Assembly: GCF_958979055.1 (NCBI RefSeq)
Contig: NC_084897.1
Location: forward strand, 131,501 to 195,500
DNA from: Alnus glutinosa
Lineage: Eukaryota; Streptophyta; Magnoliopsida; Fagales; Betulaceae
DNA length: 64,000 nucleotides
Reading direction: 5' to 3'
Position 1 is the first letter of the stretch, and each line of letters begins with the position of its first letter. Position numbers and translations under genes: made by a program. This document shows positions 49,901-60,877 of the stretch, one piece after another. The notes below the pieces were generated by a model that was not told where the DNA came from, ran no database searches, and worked only from the letters and a program-made list of their open reading frames with translations.

Positions 49901-52900
49901 TGATATAAAGTATAAAAAAGTTTGAGATTGTTTTATAGAAAAGTGAAAAAGTTTTGTTTTCTAGTGGTTTTTTTATTTGAATAGCAATAAAAAATTATTG
50001 ATGTGATATAAAAAAGTGAAAAAAAAAAAAGAAAAAAAAAGAGGGAGAGAAGAAATGGTTGCCAAACATGCTCTTTCTGCTGCACAATTGAAACCATCCA
50101 GAGACTCATTTTATTGTTGAAAATTCATATTACCCTCTATCCGAGCCTATAAAATCACCAATTTAATGATGGAAGATCAATAAAATGTTAATAATAACTC
50201 CACCAAATTTCAAGACCTAACTCCAATCAGATATATCTCAGGAAATTGGGAAATACTCATTGGTCACTGATTTCTGCCAGTGCATTGACAGAACACTAAC
50301 CCTAACTTTGGGAATTCGAAACTCATATCAAATAACCTCCAAAATGCATGAAATTTTGTACATCCTATTATATATCAAATAACATCCTCATGAATTTTGG
50401 GCATTTCCTATGCCCTTCACAAATTTTTCAATCTTCATCTCCGTTGTTGTCAACCCATAAATTCTAGGTTTATAGCAGCACCCAATTTTTATAACCCCTA
50501 AAATCATACCTAAAATTCTTTCCAAAATTAATCCCTTCGAATACTGAAAACCTAAGACATCATAGAACAATATTATTACGCTAACTTAATTTGAAATTCA
50601 GAATTCAAAATTAGGAAGATGAGTAGTGCAAAATTTTTCACTTATTACACTAACTAGTGCAAAAACTATACAATGCTGATACGTGTGATCCTTGTGTTCT
50701 TATAACACCTCAGTCTTATATTAGGAAGATGAGTAGCCTACATAGAGTGGGTGGTTTATAAAGATACTCATGTGTGCTAACTCCCACATTGCTTACATAC
50801 TAGGTGAAACTGAGCTTTATAATTGGCTAGCGCTTTCCTTGGTCGTTACAATTTTATCTATTATGCGACCATCCAAATGTAAGTAAAACAACCATATTCA
50901 CTCCTTAGGGCATAATCTTTCATGATGTGCACGTTTAAACACTAAAATCAATAAAGTTTTTGAAAGAAAAGAAAGAGTTGAAATACTTGCAAGAATTCTT
51001 TTAATCAAAGAGAGAACTTGATGAGGCTTGGCTCTTTGCAAAATTGTGTGATATGACAATGGTCGATTGGTAGGTGTTTTTGGTTCTTAAAATGTTTGGA
51101 TGTATGAGAGGTTGAAAGAGAGATTGAGAAAAATAATGAAGAGGAGATGAGTTTTTTTTTTTTAATGGAAACACCCAAAACTGCCGTGTAGTGGGATAGT
51201 GAATAATGGGGTGTACATGGGTTTAGAAAGTGCCTTCAGAGTTGGAAGTTTATTTTTGATTTGGTGGCATGATTGTGGAGTTGAGAAGCAAAAAGGGAGG
51301 TTGACATTCACGTTGGTTTTTGGCTTTAGTTATAGGACTTTAAGACTTTGCTGTGGATGTACTTCAAGCCATGGGACTACATCACGAGGGTAAGTGGGTT
51401 TAAGGTAGAGGTGTTACAGTTATCTTCAGGTAAAGCATATGGGTCTTCCTACTTTCATCTCTGGGAGTGTAATTATTTGTAAAAACTTTTGCAGGGCATA
51501 AAAGTTTCCCTGTCACCAGCACCAGTTTCTAAGATTTCGAATTTGGATTATGATGTTCTACATTTGATTTGGACGACAGAGAGGCTTCAGCAACAACTTA
51601 ATGTCATTGACCGACGTTATGAAATGTAACTACTACATCTCAACTGAACCGAACTGTCTTGCTTTAGGTCCAAGACATCATAGTCTATAGTTGATCTTAA
51701 TTGATGTAGCAAATAACATTTGTAGTAGTTGGGGCATTGATAAGGGGGACAAAACATGAACTTCTGCATTACACATTTGGGCTGCCTGGGATTGTGCCAA
51801 CTGGTTGAAAGTTTTGGTCCTCTTTTTCATTCAACTGCAATAGATTGGAAGAGCTAGGGTTGCTGGCCATAGGCTTGGTAGAATAAAATTGATTAAATTG
51901 CTACATCCTCATCCTATAAATGTGAGCAGCTGTTGTAATGTGGAACATGAGACCGGTGATACTTGTCTCATGGATTGTTTCATTTCCTGTACAGGTCAAG
52001 AAAATCAGCATTAGCTTCCTTGAGTTCTGGGAACAAGAAAGCGGCACTTCGGCATGCAAGGGAGTTAAAACTAGCCACTGAGGCTAGAGAAAAATGTATA
52101 TCACTTTTGAGCAGAGTGGAGGAAGTCCTTAGTGTTATTGCAAATGCTGAATCCACAAAAAAGGTAAAATTCATTAAAAAAAGACTTTTGTTTTGCTTCA
52201 GCTGCTTCTTTAAATTGTGCTGATGGTGTAAATAGAACATAAAGGAGCTTAAGTCATGCAAGAGCTGACAAAGCCGACATGGTTTTCATTTTTGAACTTG
52301 ATGAGTTTGGTTCCATCAAATGACGTAGCGACCTCTCAAAGTTTTAAGCTGCAGAAAATCAATTGGCTCTATTTGTTAATGTGTTTTGAAGTGTGTTTTT
52401 TGTTTTTAGTTTGAAAAGGTTTTCTAATGTGACATAAAGGTGAAAACTGTTTTTGTGTTTTTAGGAGTGTATTGTTGTTTGTTAATATTTTTGTTTTGAG
52501 AAGAGAAAACAATAGACAGAACACAAATTTTAACAAACGGAACCTTGTCTCCTGTTGGCAGGTCTCTGAAGCCATCCTGATTGGAGCTCAAGCAGTAAAG
52601 GACAATAGGATGAGCGTGGAGGAAGTTGAGTTTTGTCTACAAGAACTTGAGGAGAGCATTGAGTCACAAAAGCAAGTTGATAAAGCTCTTGGTACGTTTA
52701 AATCTGTTTAAGTTGTAGCTGATTCCAAATAGTTGGGTTTAAAGCATAGCATCTAGGCTGTAGGCACTCTTGTTACTTTGACTCTTATCTAAATTGGGTC
52801 TATCTGGATGTTGTAGAGTCAACTCCATCGTACACTGATGATATTGAAGATGAAGACATTGAAGAAGAATTCAAAAAATTGGAGTTGGAAGTTGGAAGTG

Positions 52901-53103
52901 GAAACCTTCAAGTTCCGAGCTCCAAAGTCGGGGTTGATAGTGCAGCAGGACAAGCAGAGGCTTTAGAGTCTGCTGAATCTTTGAGCGCTGCAATGTCAAA
53001 TCTCAAGCTTACAGATAATTCCCCCAGGGAGTCGGCAATTAAGAATAGTATGGTACCAATGAGAAAAAATACATCAACAAATGCTGAGCTTGAAGCTGCT
53101 TAG
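46911..53103 (+). CDS. CHMP7: CHMP7-like SNF7 family ESCRT protein
   Basis: Seven exons join in frame to 443 residues: 46911-47162, 47247-47426, 47510-47692, 51495-51625, 51995-52163, 52562-52691, 52817-53103. Residues 1-205 form the N-terminal winged-helix-like region (WESRYEFWKVLILKIARRFG, LLVISPLDVKNNWF, GGLTPLCLDQVL). Residues about 215-370 form the SNF7 core (LDYDVLHLIWTTERLQQQL, helices rich in Arg/Lys/Glu, ALRHARELKLATEAREKC, VEEVEFCLQELEESI). The acidic C-terminus contains DIEDEDIEEEFKKLE. This architecture, a degenerate N-terminal SNF7 half plus a true SNF7 half, is CHMP7. Known role: membrane remodelling with ESCRT-III, including nuclear envelope sealing in animals and yeast. The plant role is inferred. 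Intron 3 (47693-51494) is expanded by a 3.6-kb insertion. Confidence 0.93.
49826..50073. repeat. MITE-like segment nested in the CHMP7 intron insertion
   Basis: GGGTGTGTTTGGTAAATG at the left and the complement of GAGCATGTTTGGCAACC at the right form imperfect terminal inverted repeats around an A/T-rich body containing repeated GTGATATAAA motifs (49899, 50002). No ORF. Confidence 0.55.
50701..50850. repeat. LTR-like block of about 150 bp
   Basis: Starts TATAACACCTCAG and ends GGTCGTTACA, with CCCACATTGCTTACA and GCTTTATAATTGG inside. Short LTRs with this composition occur in plant genomes. Flanking duplication not seen. Confidence 0.4.
52365..52544. repeat. MITE-like element in CHMP7 intron 5
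   Basis: GGCTCTATTTGTTAATGTG at the left and the complement of GGTTCCGTTTGTTAAAA at the right are imperfect terminal inverted repeats of a 180-bp insertion 17 bases before the exon 6 acceptor. Its GTGTTTT and TTTTTGTTTT runs supply part of the intron's T-richness. Confidence 0.55.
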
Positions 53104-53193
53104 TCTATTCTTTTCGTTTACCAGAGTCTTATTCTGATGAATTTTCTCGTACTTCTGTCAAGCGGTCAATCATTGGATTGGTTGGTGTTTATT

Positions 53194-53233
<40 letters not shown>

Positions 53234-53813
53234 TTTTTTTAAATGTAGTTAATGTATATAACAGTCCAACGTTCTTTTGTGCTACTGAATGTGTGTATGT
53301 ATCCCAATTAAGGAAGTTGTCATGGGTATAACTTTCTACTGTCATGGATGATGGACCATTCTTTCAATTGTTTTTGCTTGAACGATCGGTTGTTTCCCAC
53401 AGATTTGTTAATTTACAGGAGTAGCACATAAGCAAGATTAAAAGCGTCACCGTCATCTAAAACCTATTTGATGAGAAATTCCGGAAAGTCAAAAGCTTGA
53501 GGCGGATGTAAAGTACTGTTTTTGCAATACAGTACAAATCTAACATGGGCGAAATTAACACCTTGATTTAAACAGAAGCCACATTATGCGAGTAGATTGT
53601 ACGTGATGCCTTTCTTTTTCTTGTAGGAAAGCCATGATTTAAACAGAAAAAAGTGCAAAAAGTACTGGATACGAGGAAAATATCATTGGGGTTGAACTGA
53701 CGGCGGGTTGACCTCCAAGCATCCTACTATAAATAAAAGAAATGGAATCTAACCGCGGTCTTGCGCTCGATGGGATGCCATGAAAGTTGAAAGAAAGCGT
53801 GCACAAGTAGAAC
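53104..53813 (+). other. CHMP7 3' UTR and PPR gene promoter
   Basis: About 700 bp between two genes on the same strand. A (TA)n run lies at about 53201-53228. TATAAATA near 53729-53736 is a plausible TATA box for the PPR gene about 80 bases upstream of its ATG. Confidence 0.5.
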
Positions 53814-56153
53814 ATGCTGTCCATAGCGAGGCTGTCAGTAAGCAGAGAAACTGTCTTTGTCCAACGACCGGTTCAAGCGCCAATATCACTTGTACTTCTC
53901 AACAAACTCACTTCAACTGTCCCCCCAAACCCACCTCCCAAGCTCATAGGCCCAACCAACCAAATCATCCAATTCGCTCCTACGCACCACCAAGACACCA
54001 TGCCATCTTCACAACTCTTCAATCATCGAAACCTCTTCTCTCAACTCAAATCACCACCCCATCTTTTTGAAGCCAGAAGATTGCATGCTCTTCTCGTTGT
54101 TAATGGTTTCTTCCACCCCGCTAGTACTGATAGAGTGTTCGGTTCACAGCTTGTCAACATCTATGTCAACTTTGGCTGCTTCCAGGGAGCACTTCTTGTC
54201 TTTGACAAACTACCCCAGAAGAGTAATATTGCTTGGAATGCAATACTTAGAGGTTTGGTCGATAGGGGTCAGTTTTCTGATGCAATTCAGTTCTATCACT
54301 TGATGCTTAGTCAAGGCATAGCCCCTGATAATTTTACGTACCCACTTGTTCTTAAGGCTTGTTCTGGTTTATCTGCACTTGAAGAAGGAAGGAGGGTCCT
54401 AGAGTATATCCAATTCAATGAGACCCGCCATAATATACAGCGGAATATTTATGTTGACTGTGCTTTGATTGACATGTTTGCCAAGTGCGGCAGCTTAAAC
54501 GAGGCACGGTGGTTGTTTGAAGAAATGCCCAGAAAGGATTTAGCTTCTTGGAGTGCAATAACATGTGGGAGTGTGCATAATGGGGAGTGGCTTGAGGCCT
54601 TGCGTCTGTTCAAAAGAATGAGATTAGTAGGGATATGGCCTGATTCAGTGATTGTGGCAGCTGTTCTTCCAGCATGTGGCAGACTGGAAACTAGGCATAC
54701 GGGGATGGCTATGCATGGATGTGCTATAAGGAGCGGTTTTGAGAGTGATTTGTTTGTTTCAAATGCTTTGGTAGATATGTACTGTAAATGTGGAGACACC
54801 CATGATGCCAACTGTATATTCTGCAAAATGGAGTACCGGGATGCTGTCTCTTGGGGTACCTTGATCGCTGGTTATGCACAGAATTGCCTGTACCGTGAGA
54901 GTTTCGAACTTTATCTTGAGATGAAGAGTGCGGGCTTAAGAGCAAATGCAATAACTGCAGCAAGTACTCTTCCTGGATTGGCCAACCTCAAATTGTTAAA
55001 ACAGGGAAAGGAGATGCACGGTTATATCCTAAAACAAGGGTTTGAATCTGATGCTGTTGTGGGGAGTTCATTAATTGACATGTACACTAAATGTGGGTCA
55101 ATGAGAGAAGCAAAGCACATTTTTCAGATGATGTCCGAGAGGGACATCTCAATATGGAACTCATTGATTGTAGGCTATGTTTCACATGGTGATACTGATT
55201 CAGCACTAAGGATATTTCGACAAATCTGGAAAACCAGACAGCTGAGACCAAATTCTATTACCCTAGTTAGCATTCTTCCTTTATGCACCAAAATGGGCAC
55301 TTTTACGCAGGGAAAAGAAATTCATGGCTATGCAACAAAAAGCAGTCTCGTTGCAGTAGTTTCTGTTGGAAATTCTCTGATTGATGTGTACTGCAAATGT
55401 GGGTACCTAGAACTCGGAATAAAGGTCTTTAATCAGATGATGGTAAAGAATATTGTGACTTATAACACAGTAATATCTGCTCATGGAATTCATGGACTTG
55501 GAGAAGAGGCTTTTTCATTTTTTGAGCAAATGAAGGAGGAAAGAATTAGGCCCAACAAAGTCTCTTTTATAGCACTCTTGTCAGCTTGTAGTCATGCAGG
55601 TCTAATTGACAAGGGTTGGTTATTATATAATTCTATTATGGCTGATTACCGTATCCAGCCAGAAATGGAACATTATTGTTGCATGGTTGACCTTCTTGGT
55701 AGAGCAGGAAACCTTGATGATGCCTTGAATTTTATCAAAAGAATGCCTGTGGAACCGGACATAAATGTTTTGGGAAGCTTACTCGGTGCTTGCAGAGTTC
55801 ATAACAAGTTGGAGCTCGCTGAGCTTCTTGGGAAGCACATTCTCCAGAAAAATCTGAAAGATTCAGGCTACTATGTTCTTTTAGCCAATATATATGCCTC
55901 CACTAAGAGATGGAAGGATGTGTCAGAGGTCAGAAGAGTAATAAAAGAGAAGGGCTTGATGAAGAAACCTGGAAGTAGCTGGATACAGTTAGGTAGTTGT
56001 ATTCACGTTTTTCATTCTAGAGGCATAATGCATCCACAGCTAAATAAGATCCAAGAGATTCTGAAGAGATTATTGTTTGAGATGAAGGTTGAAGGGTATA
56101 TGCCGGACCAAAGTTTCTTTTCCCTTGATCTTGCAATAGATGCTGATGAGTGA
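53814..56153 (+). CDS. Pentatricopeptide repeat protein, PLS class with E-type C-terminus
   Basis: An intronless gene of 779 codons, the usual form for plant PPRs. About 14-16 PPR motifs run from residue ~85 to ~690, with repeated SALIDMYxKCGxxxEAxxxF, WNxLIxGYxxxGxxxEALxLFxxM and LPACxxLxxxxxGKEMHGY patterns (for example VALIDMFAKCGSLNEA-like, NALVDMYCKCGDTHDA, SSLIDMYTKCGSMREA). The tail has the E-domain features GSLLGACRVHNKLELAE, YYVLLANIYASTKRWKDV and KKPGSSWIQ, and ends without a DYW domain. Such proteins act in mitochondria or plastids, and E-class members usually serve C-to-U RNA editing by recruiting a DYW partner. The N-terminal ~60 residues, rich in Ser/Arg/Pro, could be a transit peptide. 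The RNA target cannot be read from the sequence by eye. Confidence 0.95.
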   Translation: MLSIARLSVSRETVFVQRPVQAPISLVLLNKLTSTVPPNPPPKLIGPTNQIIQFAPTHHQDTMPSSQLFNHRNLFSQLKSPPHLFEARRLHALLVVNGFFHPASTDRVFGSQLVNIYVNFGCFQGALLVFDKLPQKSNIAWNAILRGLVDRGQFSDAIQFYHLMLSQGIAPDNFTYPLVLKACSGLSALEEGRRVLEYIQFNETRHNIQRNIYVDCALIDMFAKCGSLNEARWLFEEMPRKDLASWSAITCGSVHNGEWLEALRLFKRMRLVGIWPDSVIVAAVLPACGRLETRHTGMAMHGCAIRSGFESDLFVSNALVDMYCKCGDTHDANCIFCKMEYRDAVSWGTLIAGYAQNCLYRESFELYLEMKSAGLRANAITAASTLPGLANLKLLKQGKEMHGYILKQGFESDAVVGSSLIDMYTKCGSMREAKHIFQMMSERDISIWNSLIVGYVSHGDTDSALRIFRQIWKTRQLRPNSITLVSILPLCTKMGTFTQGKEIHGYATKSSLVAVVSVGNSLIDVYCKCGYLELGIKVFNQMMVKNIVTYNTVISAHGIHGLGEEAFSFFEQMKEERIRPNKVSFIALLSACSHAGLIDKGWLLYNSIMADYRIQPEMEHYCCMVDLLGRAGNLDDALNFIKRMPVEPDINVLGSLLGACRVHNKLELAELLGKHILQKNLKDSGYYVLLANIYASTKRWKDVSEVRRVIKEKGLMKKPGSSWIQLGSCIHVFHSRGIMHPQLNKIQEILKRLLFEMKVEGYMPDQSFFSLDLAIDADE

Positions 56154-56878
56154 CAATAATCAATATTGCAATTGGCATTAGTGAAAAACGGGTTTCTGGC
56201 TGAACAAGGTACATTTGAGAATGAGGCTGTGGTGGAGCATGAATTATTGGACCACCCTATTTCAAGTATATTAGATGGAATCAACTTTTGGGTAGGTGGA
56301 CCATGCACTGGGATGCGTGATTTTTCTTTTTCCATCAACATTGATGAGGTGCAGATAGAAATATGTCTTTTTCAGCACAATTCATTATTGGACCACCCTA
56401 GTATTAGTCTATTAGAGGAGTTATAAACCTAGCTTGCAAAACCCTAAACCCTTTTACACCAACTGCAAGTTCTCCTCGTGGGTACGTCAATGCCCCCATC
56501 TGTTTGAGTGTTTCATTCCAAAATTCTCTCATGTTGGCAAGAACCAAGAACCCTGCAGATATTTTCTTCACTGCAGTGAAGGGAAGCAATCGTCTCTGTT
56601 AGAAACAAGTGCCAGATCCAAGTTTTGAAAATAGTTCGTACCATTCAACCATGAATGCTTCAACTGATAAGAACCTGCGTTGTCGAAGTGACTTTTAGGT
56701 CTTTGGGAACATCTGATGAAATTGAATATAGCTGGACGACCATGCTGTTTGAGAGAATAATCACCATCAAGGAATCCCCTCCTCCTCAACTAATAAGACA
56801 ATGGACTGTTATTTAGGACCTAGCTAGCATGTTTTAATCATTTCTTTGCACCAATTTTATTTTCTTTCTAGACACAAG

Positions 56879-57058
56879 GAGTAATGTTAAGTATCACACT
56901 ACTATGTCACTACTATTTCGTTATGTCAACGTGGCATTGTCAATCCACAATTATTTTTTTATTTTTTTTAACAAGAGCTGATTTAAGAGTGAATTATCAA
57001 TGTCACGTCAGTATAGTAGGATATTAGTGAAATGACGGTGCAGAATATAGCATTACTC
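56879..57058. repeat. MITE-like element with GAGTAATG ends
   Basis: Begins GAGTAATGTTAAG and ends with the complement of GAGTAATGCTATA. The arms continue as ACTACTATGTCACTACTATT against a TAGTAGGATATTAGTGAAAT region, and as CAACGTGGCATTG against CAATGTCACGT. 180 bp, no ORF. The terminal GAGTAATG is shared with the element at 61184-61368. Confidence 0.55.
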
Positions 57059-57339
57059 TAGGATGAATATGTGGGAGAAAAACTAGTAAACATTGAAAGT
57101 AAGAAAAAGAATCAATGAAAACCAGTCTTTAGATAAACATTTGTAAGAAAAAGAATCATTGATTAATTTTCTTTGCCACATCATCTCAGTTGTATAATAG
57201 TCGTATAACAGTTTACTAAATAATATTACTCTTATCTGAAAAGTTGCTTAATTTTGCACATCTATACTCTTCATCTATATTCTTCATGAAACTGAGAGAG
57301 GAAGGAAGAATGCAAGCAATGGATACAAGCATCCTAGCG

Positions 57340-57661
57340 TACATAGCTCGAGAACCCGACACAAACTTAACATGAAATTAGTGTATTAGGGTTAAGGGGT
57401 ATAACCTGTTTAATTAAATGAGTCGAGTTAAAGTTGACATACATAATTTTATACTCATACCTCGACACAACCCTAATCCGAATCTGATACGCGACATTAA
57501 GGCTGTCAATTTTTTACATGACCTGGGAACCTAATACAAACTCAACACGAAATTAGTAGTTTAGGGTAGGTAGATTTGACCCGTTTGATTAAATTAACTG
57601 AATTAAGGTTGATCTATATATATATATAGTCTTTCAACACGTAGCATTAAATTGCCAGCCC
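57340..57661. repeat. GACACGA-family repeat, locus 3
   Basis: Two diverged units as at 15897-16230: GGTTAAGGGGTATAACC, GTTTAATTAAATGAGTCGAG, CTCGACACAACCC, then GGCTGTCAATTTTTTACATG, AACTCAACACGAAATTAG and GACCCGTTTGATTAAA. Ends near AATTGCCAGCCCT. Confidence 0.6.
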
Positions 57662-58305
57662 TTTGTAAAACTCACAATCTCCAACAAACACCACTCCACC
57701 AATCTCTGGATCCTGCGCTGCAGCTGCTCTATTCGTCTCAAAAGAGAATAGCTAGCCTTCTGGCTGAAGTTAAACAATCCGGGCAAAGCCAAAACCTACT
57801 CCTAACAAATTGCTGGTTGCGAGATCGAGATATATGCTCAAATTCCATGCTTTTGCTACGGTTGAGCGACAAAACACACAAATAAAAGCAGTCTCAAGAA
57901 AAGAAGAACCAAGACGAGATTACAGGAAATGAGCAAAACCAACTCTGCTTTCATTTCCTTTCTTTGAATTTAGCGCTTGTTGTTGTAAGAGATAGCAACA
58001 ACACATATGATCATGGCCGTGATCGGTTAAAGATCACTGCCATCTAACCAATTGGATTCCAATTAACCAATCAAGCTACTTGCCCTTTTGCAGATCTTGG
58101 GAGAGAGTACTAATCTAATCATTTCAATGTTTATTTGAAATTCTGTTCTATACTTCATATTCACTTCCCTCAACTGGTTGGGGTGCATATCCTGCCGCGC
58201 CGCAGCCTCCCTTTCATACATAAAAGGGAAAGGAAAAAAAAAAAATGCTACCTGAATTGATTGGTGTTTGGATCTTTGAGCATTATGTGTTTGCAATATT
58301 CTTCA

Positions 58306-60552
58306 TCATTTCTGATTGGAATCGTACTGATTAATGTTCCGTAAGGGGGGCGGCTCAGCTCCATGGATGCCGGGCGCCGCAACTGATTGTGTAGATGGCA
58401 TTCCAACAAAAGGAACGAAGGGCGGATGTGAAACTGACATGGGAAATCCAAGCATTTGAAATCTGGTTCCTGTGATCCCAGGCAGGTCTGAGGTAGGGAA
58501 CTGTCCTGGGTTGCAACCCATGGGAGAGAAATGTGTCAAATGCAGTGGTGCACACATGATATTTTGCATCGTAGTAGGTAACATCATTGGCGGTATACAA
58601 AGGCCACTTCCCATTGACATAATCTGCATCGACCAAGACAAAAGCTAAGATCGGTCAAGATCTAGTTTTAAGTGTTTTATAAGAAGAGAGAAAATGAAGT
58701 CAGATTTTGATGATTAATTAAAAAAACTACTACACCGCGGAGGCAATAGTATTTTTATTGCACTTAAGCCTAATCCAACAAAATTTACCAGTAGTTGAAG
58801 CTGAAGGGTTTTCAAATACTCAATGGCCTCATCCAGCATTGAAGCTTTATCCACCTTCGAGACACATAAACCAGATATAATTAAGCAACATTTCAAAGAA
58901 AAACAACTTAGAAACTTAATTATAATGAAAAAAAGTGAATTGAACGGTCAGTTTGTCTGATGGTACAAGGCTACTGGGAAAGCTTTCAGTTGAATTTTAA
59001 TGGAGATGCCAACCTTGTTGCAATTAGGTATGAGCTCTTTTAAAGCACGCATCTTTTTGTTAATTTTAACTCTTCGTCTCTGCAGATTATCACCATAAAT
59101 ATATAGTTAGACATAATCGATCTCCGATCCTACTTTTTCTTTCTTTTTTGGTGTACGTGTGTGTTTGTTCTTACTGGCGTCGCTCACCCTTTCAGACAAA
59201 TTATGAACTTGGGCAGTTCGACTTCTCTTGGCACTTGTACCTCCACGAACAAACGCTTGTTTTATCAAACCCTGAGGCTCTTCACCGTTCTGCAGTAAAT
59301 CAAGTTGGAGTTCTTAAAAGCCTTGAAGACAAGTACTGTGGATAGAAAGGAATCATAAATCGGGGGAGGGGGAGTGACTTTTACCCTTGTAAAATCTTCG
59401 CTGCGATATTCCGACGACTCAGTGTCCTCATATGTCCTCCTAAAAGAATATGTTGGGTCATTCGAAGCTCCAAGCGAGCGTACTGAAGAAGATGCAACGG
59501 CCGGCTCAGCAAACTTGTTGATATTGGGTACTTTTCCAGCTTCTGTATTTGCTTGTTGATCGCTAGATTTATGATTCATATGGCCAAAAGCTTCAGGGAG
59601 TGACTCCTTGATCTCCCCAACAGATGGTATTAGGTCTGCTTGTGGTTGATTCTGAAGAGCTGTGGCACTTTTTGAAACAGTAGTAGCTGGTTCAATCACC
59701 GTTGGCTCAACTGTGTTGCTCTCATATTTGCTACCTTTAAACTCCTGATCATCAACTCTTGTTGAAACCACTGTACCATATGTCGGCCTTGTTACATTAC
59801 TGCTCTGACTATTTGCTTTGAAAACAGCCGCAGGTCTTAAGTTGGAGAAATTCACTGCCCGAGTCTTTTTATCAGGGTGTGAACCACGCTGATCCAGCAA
59901 GCTCGATGTGTGCAGTTCACTCACTGACACTTGGGTCTCGCTTGAATTCAGTCTCGGTGATCTCATGAGCGAATCTGATGGGTCAAGTTGACGACTCCTA
60001 GGTCTGTCATGTTCTAGAACCGTCTGGGAATCTGTGGGATGCTCATCATCATCATCATCATCATCACTCTTACTCTTTCTCTTACTGCCGTCCAAATTGA
60101 ATCGATACAATTCGGGAAAAGAGTGAAGATCAGAATTGTTATTGGTAAAGTTGAGATCAGAATCCCTGTGACCCATGAAACCTGAGAAAGTGGAGTCATT
60201 CGAAATCGAACACACGGTTTCTAACCTTGCTCTCTTTGTATGCATGTTTCCTCCATTTTCTGCCTGAGCAACGGAAGGGTACAAAGAAGAAGCACTAGTC
60301 GTACGACTGCATGAATGACCCTTTTGAGTTCTACCGGATATACCTCGCATAAGAATCTGACCATTTTCCCACACCAGCTCCGCAAAGTCATCCTCATGCC
60401 TGCATAGGAGAGCCGTTAGAATTAAATTATTTCACATGAAAAGAAAAAGGCATATATATGTAAAGAGCTAGAAATTAATAAACGACATATTACATAGAAG
60501 CTAGAGTAGCCAAACTGCTCCTCATCCTTGGTCGTGTAATTGATTCAAGCAT
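58306..60552 (-). CDS. PIF3-like: Phytochrome-interacting factor, PIF3-like bHLH
   Basis: Six minus-strand exons, 60552-60494, 60399-59385, 59289-59188, 59079-59014, 58854-58789 and 58623-58306, give 541 residues. All introns are GT-AG and in phase. Residues 21-35 (HEDDFAELVWENGQI) are the active-phytochrome-B binding (APB) motif. EPAVASSSVRSLGASNDPTY and SEYRSEDFTR before the bHLH match PIF3. The bHLH is at about 384-432 with His387, Glu391 and Arg395, the G-box contacts, followed by LIPNCNK, VDKASMLDEAIEYLKTLQLQ and IMSMGSGLCIPPMMLP. PIFs bind CACGTG sites and promote dark growth until phytochrome removes them. Odd points: the first 20 residues replace the usual PIF3 start, and the usual [11 protein letters not shown] is RRRRVKINKKM here. 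The start ATG at 60552 is the only in-frame choice after a stop. Confidence 0.9.
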
Positions 60553-60561
60553 CTCCTCGAT

Positions 60562-60742
60562 CTGCCGGCCATTGAACGATTAATTGTTGAAACATGTATA
60601 TATATATACACACACACACACTAACTATAAAGGAAACACATTCAGGAATCAGCCAGTAGTACTGCACTAAGATTATATATCCATTTTTGTTTGTTTGCAT
60701 TTATTTAGTATAACGGAGAAACCTTTTATTTAATTCCCTTAC
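60562..60742 (-). other. 5' UTR intron of the PIF3-like gene
   Basis: On the minus strand a donor CTG|GTAAGG lies at 60743/60742 and an acceptor CGGCAG ends at 60562, nine bases before the ATG at 60552. The upstream exon has no in-frame ATG, so it would be untranslated. A (TA)n/(CA)n run at about 60599-60621 sits in the intron. Confidence 0.5.
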
Positions 60743-60870
60743 CAGTTACCGCAACTCCTCCTTCGTTGCGTTTCTTTTCTTTGTTGGTTAAAGAAGCAGG
60801 AGAAGGCCTAAGGTAGAGAGAGTCCTGAATTAGTCCACCAAATTAAAAGTAGAGTTCCACGTTGGCTTTG

Positions 60871-60877
60871 ATTTATA
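60871..60877 (-). promoter_or_regulatory. TATA box of the PIF3-like gene
   Basis: CCTATAAATC on the minus strand. It lies about 130 bases upstream of the predicted 5' UTR donor and about 320 upstream of the ATG, consistent with an untranslated first exon. Confidence 0.5.

Larger units (their letters stand above)
47803..51418. mobile_element. 3.6-kb LTR-type insertion in CHMP7 intron 3
   Basis: GTTAT occurs at 47798-47802 and again at 51419-51423, a perfect 5-bp target duplication. The element begins TGTAATGCCCC and ends GAGGTGTTACA, so TG...CA with about 9 of 11 bases inversely matched, the usual LTR edge form. I see no pair of internal direct LTRs and no pol, so it is either a very long solo LTR or a large non-autonomous derivative. 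It contains a MITE-like segment (49826-50073) and an LTR-like block (50701-50850). Confidence 0.72.
56154..58305. other. PPR 3' flank and intergenic to the PIF3-like gene
   Basis: No gene recognised between the two convergent genes. The interval holds a MITE-like element (56879-57058), a GACACGA-family locus (57340-57661) and presumed 3' UTRs on both sides. Confidence 0.45.

Noticed and set aside
50701..50850. Cassandra-type TRIM with 5S rRNA sequence
   Set aside because: The conserved 5S promoter segments are not present in this block.
54449..54963. Minus-strand open frames inside the PPR gene
   Set aside because: Antisense shadows of an intact 779-codon gene with clear PPR motifs.
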